This document shows positions 56,242 to 64,000 of a stretch of 64,000 nucleotides of DNA, one piece after another. Under the pieces are notes generated by a model that had not been told where the DNA came from, made no database searches, and saw nothing but the letters and a program-made list of their open reading frames with translations. Origin of the DNA: Saccharum officinarum. Taxonomy: Eukaryota; Streptophyta; Magnoliopsida; Poales; Poaceae. Each line of letters starts with the position of its first letter. Position 1 is the stretch's first letter. A program made the translations under genes and the position numbers. The stretch lies in assembly GCA_020631735.1 (NCBI GenBank), contig CM036162.1, positions 93,978,401-94,042,400 on the forward strand, given 5' to 3'.

Positions 56242-57340
56242 TCTCCCCTTCTCCTCCCTATGTCCTTCCCAGTCTCCTTTCCTCAGCTCCAAATCCGATA
56301 GCTTTTCTCCTCTGCCGGTGGAGGTCATTGCCAGCTGTTGGAGCCTAGATCCGACCACACCCCTAGCTGATCTACTTCGACCCACGTCAGATTTGGTCGT
56401 GGACTGTCGTCGTCTCTTCGGCTATTGGCATCATCCTAGGCAGCTTGGTGGTCATGGCCATTAACAGCCATGGCTGCGTGGGGCCTGCCTAGCCCCCACC
56501 CCAACGTTGTTCCCTTCGGTCGTTGGCCCTCCCCTAGCACTGCCATCACTGCTCTCCCTCGCTCGTGCGTGGGTGCTGGTGGTGGGCTGTCGGCCGTAGA
56601 AGGCCAGATCTGGCCACACCTCGGCTCCTTGGCTGCTGGGGCACGCTCCTGGCGCTTAGTGTGGTGGTGCCACCATCCCTGATCCCTACCTCATCGCCAG
56701 TCTGGTAGAGGGGATTTGCTGTGCCTATGTGCACCATACTTCATCTTTGTAGTGGTTTGTCCTACAGTGATGCTAATTTGGGTTGAACTTTTTGGCAGAG
56801 GCTTTGCCGCCATCGTTTGGCTTTCGTCGCGGATGCTCTGCAGGTACCCTTATGTCTCTTTTTCCTAGCGGATGCTTTGCCGCCATTGGTCCAGCGAATG
56901 CTTTGCCGCTGCGGTTATTGGACTCTTCTTCGCCGGATGCTTTGCCTCCGCGGTTGTTGGCCTCTTCTCTGGCAGATGCTTTACCGTTGTTGTTGCGCTA
57001 GCCTTGTTCTCTACCAAATGCTTTGCCAGATGTCACTTGTTCTCACTGGTTATTTCTAGTCGATGCTTTGCCGCTGCAGCTATTGCTGGAGGCTCGTCTT
57101 GTCTCCTTTGGTTGGATGCTTTGCCACCATGGCTATGTTTCTCTATAGGGAACCAGTGTGATGATGTCTCTTTTTTTCCCATAGGTTCAGCTTATTAGGA
57201 TTTTTCTTGTTGCTCTGATCCATTTGAGGTCACTTGCCACTTGCTCGGTGGTTGTAATTTGCACTGTGAGGATTCTCTCATAGTTGCGTCGTGTAACTTC
57301 TTTCCTTATAATGAAACACGTGCTTAGGCACGATCCCAAA
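56242..57340 (+). other. Unassigned sequence, possible LINE remnant
   Basis: 56280-56700 is GC-rich and without a credible ORF; it resembles 5' regions of grass non-LTR elements only in style. The end near 57300 (TTATAATGAAACACGTGCTT followed by AGGCACG) resembles 3' ends of grass LINEs. 56799-57130 holds the GATGCTTTGCC repeats listed separately. No RT domain is seen. Confidence 0.3.
56799..57130 (+). repeat. Dispersed GATGCTTTGCCGCC minisatellite-like repeats
   Basis: About nine copies of GATGCTTTGCC (variants GAGGCTTTGCC, GATGCTCTGC, AATGCTTTGCC) at 30-60-bp spacing, often followed by GCCATGG-, GCTGCGG- or TCCGCGG-like bases and separated by T-rich strings. Confidence 0.75.
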
Positions 57341-58504
57341 AATATTTTAACATTTTAAACTTAGCACGCAACAAGTAATTATAAGTCAAAGATTTGATTG
57401 GTTGAATTTTGACAACCCAAAAGCATCACTTATCCAGGACTAGAGCCTAAAGGGTATGTATTGGAGTCAAGGATGGGCAGAAAAAAAGAGAAATGAGCAC
57501 CAAATCCCAAAAACTGAGGCAAGGACATAAGAAACCAAAGTTACTTTGTCCTTCGGTCTTCAGAACAATTCAAGTGAATATAAGATGTATTCCTCTATTG
57601 GTTTCTTGGCTCTATACTTCAAGCAATCGAAGATGACTATCCCTCGTGTCTTTCACAGTCCCTCAGCAAATCCACTACTTGTTGCTCAACAGATTCAAGC
57701 CACCCCTTCCTCACCCTCTTCGTGCTTAATGCTACAGCTATCCAACATCGCTTCTTACAGACTTCATGCCCCTTTTCCTCTTCGGTGTGTGGAGTATGTC
57801 TTTGCGGCTTAGCGTGCCACCACTACATGGCGAGGATTCTGAAGAGCAAACTCGCCACCACGAAGATGCTTCGCCCGGCTGCCCCTCGCCACTGGCCTCT
57901 ATGTTCATGGTGGTTCCTTTTAAGGTTGATCATAGTGGTGGTAAGGTCCACCGTGATGATACAGGACGATGAGTGGAGGTCCATTTAGATAGGGTTTGTC
58001 ATCGGGTTAGTAAGTACAGGTTCGCCATGGTGTCAAACTTAATGGTATCTCTTTGGTTAAGTTGAGAAAAAAAAAGAATTAGGTTTTTGAACGTTCAATC
58101 ATCAAAATGTTGATCACAAGTTTAGGTATTGTGTTTGAAAAAAATCATTTTTACCATATGGGGCGACTTTTAGGTTCCACCCGAATGCCCACCTCTACTT
58201 GGTTTGTCTAGATTACTTTCATCTTTATATGTTTTCATGTTCAATAAATGAAATTTAGAAAGCAAAAGGTACACACATTATACCATAGCACATACGGCGG
58301 CAATCAAGGTCAAAATGTTACAGAGATTCATGCTTTAGACACAAATGCAATAGAAATTATGGTCTATTTGGATCATTAGAGCTAGATACTAGTTGAGGCT
58401 AAAAAATAGTCAAAATCAGTTAGAGTTAGCTAGTTAGTTAGCAACTAGTACAACATATAGCTCTTTTGTTTAGATACGCTAAAGTTACTTTTAACTAATT
58501 TTTA
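57341..58504. other. Intergenic, no gene recognised
   Basis: 57540-57990 has three overlapping plus-strand ORFs of 68-88 codons with no domain. 58360-58504 (TATTTGGATCATTAGAGC and AGCTAGTTAGTTAGC strings) looks like a decayed MITE related to 29780-30139, cut by the next element. Confidence 0.4.
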
Positions 58505-58747
58505 GGGGTTGTTTAGTTGGTGAAAAAGTTTGGGTTCGGCTACTATAGCACTTTTCGTTTTATTTGGCAATTTGTGTTCAATCATAGACTAATTAGGCTC
58601 AAAAGATTTGTCTCGTGATTTACAATTAAACTATGTAATTAGTTTTTTCTTTCGTCTACATTTAGTACTCCATGCATGTGCCGTAAGATTCGATGTGACA
58701 GATACTGTGCAAACTTTTTTGGGTTGCATGAGCAACTAAACAGGCCC
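58505..58747 (+). mobile_element. Tourist-type MITE (GTTTAGTT family), 243 bp
   Basis: Ends GGGGTTGTTTAGTTGG and GCAACTAAACAGGCCC, flanked by TTA (58502-58504 and 58748-58750). Same family as the gap-truncated copy at 19838-20067. Confidence 0.85.
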
Positions 58748-58759
58748 TTAGCTAGCTAA

Positions 58760-59119
58760 GGGCACGCCCAACCCGACAAAGCTGGCATACTGCCAGAGGC
58801 CACGTTGGAGCCGGCCGTTCACATCACAACAATGGTTAGCCTCAGATATGCCCGCGGAGGCTACGGTATATATCATCATCCGACACAAGTTCAAGGCACT
58901 GGCTACAGCTAGCATTGGGAAGAACCACTCCGCTGTGACGTCAAGACGATGGAAAAAGTAGCGTGCATGTTGCCAGCAAAAGACAGAGAAATAGTGACTC
59001 ATGGGACCACAACTATAGCCTGCGTTGAGTAAACAGTAACCTTAGCTTACTCAAGTCTACGTGGACTAGCATTTTTGGACGAGGCTAACAAATTCGACTG
59101 CTCGCGTTGGGCTTTGCCC
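58760..59119. mobile_element. Tourist-type element, 360 bp
   Basis: Ends GGGCACGCCCAAC and GTTGGGCTTTGCCC, imperfect inverted repeats, flanked by TAA (58757-58759 and 59120-59122). The interior has no coding potential. Confidence 0.75.
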
Positions 59120-59161
59120 TAACGATTAGCCCATGTATCAAATTTGCCTTAAAGTGACAAT

Positions 59162-59738
59162 GGCACTGTTCATCTGGCTTAGACTACCCGCACTCATGGA
59201 CCTCTATTATATATTCATCCTCTATACGTCATAGTCAGCAAGATTCTCTCCTCTATACTCAATTCTCCCGCACCCATCCATCCTCTATATCATCCTCTAT
59301 CCACTCTATTCACTGTGGGACCCACTTGTCACTTTATCTAAATATATCCATGTGTGACCTAGTTTTGAAGGATTTATTGAGACGAATTTAATGATGAAAT
59401 CGAAATTTAATTTGGATTTTTGGTTTGTGAGTTATAGCATTTTTTCGTTTGTTTAGCTAGTGGGGCCTGTCACTATAGAGTATAGAGCAAGCACAGTACC
59501 ACTATAAATATAGAGTGAGAGAAATGATAGAGTATCGTTTTAGAGTACACAGTGCTACAGTTTTTACTCTATATTAATACTATAAAGCTTTAGAGTATCG
59601 TTTTAGAGTATCCACTGCGGGTAGTCTTATAATCCGTACTTTTCAGCTTGTTTTTTCAGCCAGAACAATGTTTTTCTCTCACAATAAATCAGCCAACAAT
59701 ATTTTTCAGTCGACTTATCAGCACAGCCGAACGGGGCC
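59162..59738 (-). mobile_element. MITE with GGCCC(C/T)GTT ends, split by a Tourist element
   Basis: Left 20 bp GGCACTGTTCATCTGGCTTA (59162-59181) and right part 59630-59738 (TAATCCGTACTTTTCAGC to GAACGGGGCC) together align with the reverse complement of 39985-40114, giving 129 bp against 130 bp. The interrupting element and one TTA copy account for the rest. Confidence 0.88.
59182..59626. mobile_element. Tourist-type MITE nested in another MITE, 445 bp
   Basis: Inverted ends GACTACCCGCA and TGCGGGTAGTC, TTA duplications (59179-59181 and 59627-59629). CTCTATA-type subterminal repeats occur on the left and TATAGAGTA/TTTTAGAGTA on the right. Confidence 0.9.
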
Positions 59739-59887
59739 AATGATGAGTTGAAGGCATAAATCAGCGCATGACATATAGTCCAGGCCGTCCACGCAAGCAG
59801 AAACAGGCCATTTTTGAGGTGCAATGTGTCCACGCAAGCACATGACACGCGGACCAAACGTCAGCGCTACGGAACTACTCTGTGTAA

Positions 59888-59993
59888 CGTGGGCCCGTCC
59901 GTGAATGAGCGGTCCAAAATATCAGTGGCCACGTCAGCACTCGAACCGCTCCCGCGCTCGGTCACGTGCCCCTCACGCGCTGCACTAGGGTTT
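59888..59993 (+). promoter_or_regulatory. RH7 promoter: site II, G-box and telo-box motifs
   Basis: TGGGCC at 59890-59895, a CACGTG G-box at 59963-59968 and TAGGGTTT at 59986-59993. Site II plus telo-box (AAACCCTA) pairs are known in promoters of plant translation and ribosome-biogenesis genes, which suits a nucleolar helicase. No TATA is evident. Transcription start is probably between here and the ATG at 60117. Confidence 0.6.
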
Positions 59994-60116
59994 CCGCAGC
60001 ATACCTACAAGTACTCGAAACCCCGTCCGCTCTTCCCCTCTTTTCCGGCTGCGCCTTCCCCTCGCAGCCGCCAGCCCTCAACGCCCCTACCAGCAGCCAC
60101 CGCCCGTTACCCCGTG

Positions 60117-63100
60117 ATGTCTCCCGCCCTTGCCGCTGCCGTGGAGCCCACGGCCGTCGACGACTCCGCCTCCAAGAAGGCCAAGCGCAAGCAGCTTAAG
60201 GTCGCCGCCGCCGCCGCCGCGGAGGCAGAGGCGGAGGCCGCTTCAGCCAAGAAGAAAGAGAAGAGAAGAAGCGGAAGGCGAAGGAGCCGTCCCCTCCGCC
60301 CCCGTCGGCCTCGTCCTCTGACGAGGAGGAGAAGAGCAGCACCAGCTCCGAGGAGACAGCCCCCGCCCCGAAGAAGGCGAAGAAGGAGAAGACGAAGAAG
60401 AATGCCGAGGTCTCGTCTTCAGCCTCAGATGACGACGGTGAGATCACGGCCAGCAGCGACGAGGACCCTGCGGACCCCAACGCGCTGACGAACTTCAGGA
60501 TATCGGAGCCACTGAGGCAGAGCCTCAGGTCCAAGGGGATCAAGGCGCTGTTCCCCATCCAGGCCACCACTTTCGACCTCGTACTCGACGGCAGCGACTT
60601 GGTTGGCCGAGCGCGCACCGGTCAGGTGAGAATCAGTTCCGAATTGTGATTCATTTGGTTGATTTACATGGTGTAGTCCTTATTACTGCATGTACAGCTC
60701 TTTGAATTGCTAGACTGTGTTCCTGCTCGTATACTTGAATGCAATGCTTGGTGAGCGATATGGGAACCTTTCTGTATCTGTATGAATTCCAGGAGAACTA
60801 TGGTACTTGTTGATTTTGAACAACAGATGGTCGCATTGTTCTGCTCTGCTTGAACAGTAGTAATTCATTTGATAGCTTGAAAGTGAATGGTTGTTTCTGA
60901 CAATCAGCTAACACTTCTATTCAGTATATATAGAGTCATGATTATGTAGTACACTAGTACTGGATGAAAATATTTGCAAAAAATCCCCTGAATTTCTCAT
61001 TATGATATACTCGACAAGTGGTGGCCATGAGGAACACCATTGCTCTTCTGTAGTATGTTTATCTGAAAACCTGTATGACAAAAATGTTATTTCCTACAGG
61101 GAAAAACTTTGGCTTTTGTCTTGCCCATATTGGAGTCTTTGGTTAATGGGGCAAACAAGGCTTCTAGACGAACTGAGCATGGCAGGACCCCAAGTGTTCT
61201 GGTTCTGTTACCAACAAGAGAGCTGGCCAATCAGGTAAAAAAGTTGTATCCATATCTGATTCAAGAAATTGGATTCTTTTGTACATGTTTTTGTGGTCAT
61301 AAATGCATCATTAAAATGAATTTCAGGTGCATGCCGACTTTGAGTTTTATGGTGCAACATTTGAGCTTTCTGCATGTTGTGTGTATGGTGGTTCTCCTTA
61401 TCGTCCTCAAGAAATGGCATTGAGAAGAGGTGTGGACATTGTTGTTGGAACTCCTGGTCGTGTCAAGGTGATTATCTTCTCTTTGTTGATATCTCCGTCC
61501 CATTGCATTGTGAGCTCATTTTCTCCTTTTCTTATGTGTGCTACATTACTTGTGCAGGATTTCATCGTAAAAGGAACTCTCAATTTGAAATCTTTGAAAT
61601 TCCGTGTCCTTGATGAAGCTGATGAGATGCTTAACATGGGCTTTGTTGATGATGTCGAGCTCATTCTTGGTATGCTCATTTGTCAGTTTCTATGTATTGT
61701 AGGTTCTTATATACAAATGTTTCATTTTTGAGAATATGGATTAGTTCAAATGAGCCAACTATTTTCTTTATATACTTTTTTTATTTACTACTCACTTTCT
61801 GATTTTTAAATGGATCAATTAACATGGTTGTCGAATGGAGCATTTAACAGCGTTGGTTAGCTTTCTGTTTGATATATTTAATCACTCCCTCTAATATACG
61901 AACAGGCAAGGTAGAAGATGCTACCAAAGTACAGACACTTCTGTTCAGTGCCACTCTGCCAGATTGGGTGAATAAGGTAAGATAGTTTTATAGGACTTTC
62001 CTATTTTAATTATCTTTCCAGCATTTCTGTTAACTGACAATGTGTTTTGGAATTATCATAGCTCTCTATGAGGTTTCTGAAAGTTGACAGGAAAACAGTT
62101 GATCTTGTCGGTAATGAGAAACTGAAGGCCAGTGCATCTGTTAAGCACCTTGCTCTTCCTTGTAACAAGGCAGCAAGGGCACAAGTTATTCCAGACATTA
62201 TCCGATGCTACAGCCAGTATGTACTACCCATAGATGGTCGTCGTTTTTCAGTATGCTGTTTGATTTTAGTTGACTTTGCTAAACTTTTCTTTGCTTCAGT
62301 GGAGGCCGAACCATTATCTTCACTGAGACGAAGGATTCTGCATCAGAGCTTTCTGGTTTGATTCCTGGATCCCGTGCCTTGCATGGAGATGTTGTGCAAG
62401 CTCAGCGTGAAGTATGTGAATTCTTTGATCACATGTCAATATGATAATATAATTAACTAATCTGCAATACTGTCTGTATAACATGCGTTTCTGATTGTTA
62501 TTGGCATGTGCGTACTGTGTTTATAATTCATGTTAACGTGTAATACTACTGACATTTAATGTATACCATTACAAAATCAGAAATGTTGTTCTAATCCTTT
62601 ATGCAGCTGAACTCCATTATTTATAACTCAATGCTATCAACTGTTATACTCAGTTTTAATTTTTTTTAATCTTTTTTATTGATCTGCCCGACCATTCACA
62701 CTGTTGTAATAGTTGCAACTTGCAAGGTGCAGATATTTGATGTGTTTTTGGATGATTTAGGTCATTCTTGCTGGATTCCGTAGTGGGAAGTTCCAAGTTT
62801 TGGTTGCTACAAATGTGGCAGCTCGTGGTCTGGATATTAATGATGTGCAGCTTATCATTCAGGTATGGCTTGTTTTGCAGTTGAGTAATTTCTAATAGCT
62901 AGGCTTGGTCTCCAAAAAAATGTTGTAGTACGTAGGCCTTTGCTTGATTAACTACTTACCGTTTGCATTTAAAACTTCCAGTGTGAACCTCCCCGTGACG
63001 TTGAAGCTTACATACACCGGTCAGGTCGGACAGGGAGAGCAGGTATGCTAAATATTATGATGCTTATTTGTGTAAAGTATTGTTTATAATTGCTACCTTT

Positions 63101-64000
63101 AATGCAACCATTTGATTTTCAGGTAATACTGGTGTTGCTGTCATGCTTTATGAGCCCAGGTATAAGCATAGTGTGAGCAGACTAGAAAGGGAGTCTGGGG
63201 TTAAGTTTGAGCATATCTCTGCGCCACAGCCTACCGATGTAGCACAATCTGCTGGAAGTGAAGCTGCAGATGCCATTGCGAGTGTGTCAGACAGGTAAGA
63301 TATTTCTATGATCATTTTGGGACAAATCATGTTTCTTTTGTTTATTGGTTTGTCATTAAGCATGTGGATGGGTGTTGTGCAGTGTTATTCCTGTCTTCAG
63401 GCAGCAAGCGGAGCAGTTGCTAAGCTCTTCCAGCCTGTCTGCAGCTGACTTGCTTGCCAAGGCACTTGCAAAGGCAGTTGTAAGTTGCTTTCTTGTTCTA
63501 CATTTCCAGGTTTCTGCTCTGCTCTAGATATTGGCAGTTGTAACTAACAGAAATATGTACCTTAGGGTTACACGGACATAAAGAAAAGATCATTGTTATC
63601 TTCCATGGAGGATTACACTACACTACATCTTCAAACTGGCAGACCGATGTGGTCACCTGGGTAAGTGGCTGGTAATTTGTGCTTCTGGTTCATGAGGGTC
63701 CTCAGATCTTTTGATTAAATGGAAATCCTTTTCTTCCTGCAGGTTTGCTTTTACTATATTGAAAAGGTTCATGCCAGAAGAGAAACTTGCAGATGTAAAG
63801 GGTGCAACCCTCACCGCTGATGGAACAGGGGTTGTATTTGATGTTCCTGCAGCAGATGTTGAAGACTACATTCAAGGTATAATGGACCTTCTCTTGTTCG
63901 TGAAATAATTATCGACTAGTATAAGCATGGAAATATTTTACTGCTGTCCTTGGAATCCCTTTTCTTGTTATGCAATTCAAAAAATGCAGTTGAAGTGTCG
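60117..64000 (+). CDS. RH7: DEAD-box ATP-dependent RNA helicase, RH7 type (partial at 3' end, exon 1 frameshift)
   Basis: Exons: 60117-60625, 61100-61234, 61327-61467, 61558-61669, 61906-61976, 62062-62216, 62300-62411, 62761-62862, 62982-63042, 63123-63294, 63383-63479, 63566-63660, 63743-63876 and 63990 onward, all with GT/AG introns. A Lys/Ala/Glu/Ser-rich N-terminus is followed by the Q motif (FPIQ), motif I ARTGQGKT, PTRELA, TPGR, DEAD, SAT, RTIIF, ARGLD and [10 protein letters not shown]. After the core comes the GUCT-type domain ([20 protein letters not shown]). This order marks the nucleolar RH7 group, with roles in rRNA processing and RNA folding. The start frame (ATG 60117) does not continue past about 60255-60270; the downstream part is in the -1 frame. 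The C-terminus, Gly/Arg-rich in the family, lies outside the window. Confidence 0.92.

Noticed and set aside
59814..60116. N-terminal extension of RH7 upstream of ATG 60117
   Set aside because: The open frame begins in the MITE flank and includes promoter motifs; the RH7 family starts near MSPALAA.

Overview
The window is nuclear DNA from a large, repeat-rich grass genome, most likely a panicoid grass of the sorghum, sugarcane, Miscanthus and maize group (Andropogoneae). The evidence is stacked Sirevirus-type Ty1/copia elements, many Stowaway, Tourist and hAT MITEs, and very GC-rich intronless coding regions next to AT-rich spacers. Two 100-N runs (19738-19837 and 52464-52563) are assembly gaps. 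About half of the sequence is recognisable transposon.

Bases 1-19737 are a Russian-doll stack of copia elements. Element A (minus strand: RNase H, RT, integrase, protease, gag, PBS, 5' LTR) lies inside the RT of a related element B (plus strand). B's 3' LTR in turn lies inside the third, env-position ORF of a sister element C, and C's 3' LTR lies inside an older, decayed copia element D. The LTRs carry dense arrays of the palindrome ACCGGACGCGTCCGGT just upstream of their TATA boxes. A second small nest sits at 52671-56236: a solo LTR on the minus strand, split by another solo LTR on the plus strand, both with 5-bp target duplications.

Host genes: (1) two intronless paralogous MYC-type bHLH transcription factors with a C-terminal ACT-like region, facing each other tail to tail 6 kb apart (21821-22696 plus, 28779-29597 minus). 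(2) An intronless type II membrane protein with a SAM-dependent methyltransferase-like domain (37985-39073 plus). (3) COA5/PET191, a 71-residue twin-CX9C cytochrome-c-oxidase assembly factor in three short exons (44262-46697 minus), too fragmented for long ORFs to reveal. (4) The first 13 exons and the start of exon 14 of a nucleolar DEAD-box helicase of the RH7 type with a GUCT domain (60117 to the window edge, plus), with an apparent frameshift in exon 1. A processed beta-tubulin pseudogene lies at 47785-48460.

Between the genes are well-bounded DNA transposons. The most notable is a 2.77-kb Mutator-like element (33330-36101) with long TGGCGCCA-rich inverted repeats and a 9-bp TSD. It sits inside a Ty3/gypsy pol remnant. 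It carries an uninterrupted three-exon gene for a 169-residue GRF-zinc-finger-like coiled-coil protein, part of a second GRF-like gene on the other strand, and a 0.4-kb tract that is almost pure GC. A PIF/Tourist-type element with a GC-rich cargo (40750-41898), three hAT MITEs with perfect 8-bp TSDs, nested MITEs upstream of RH7, two Helitron-like 3' ends and a 44-bp AT-rich tandem array complete the layout.
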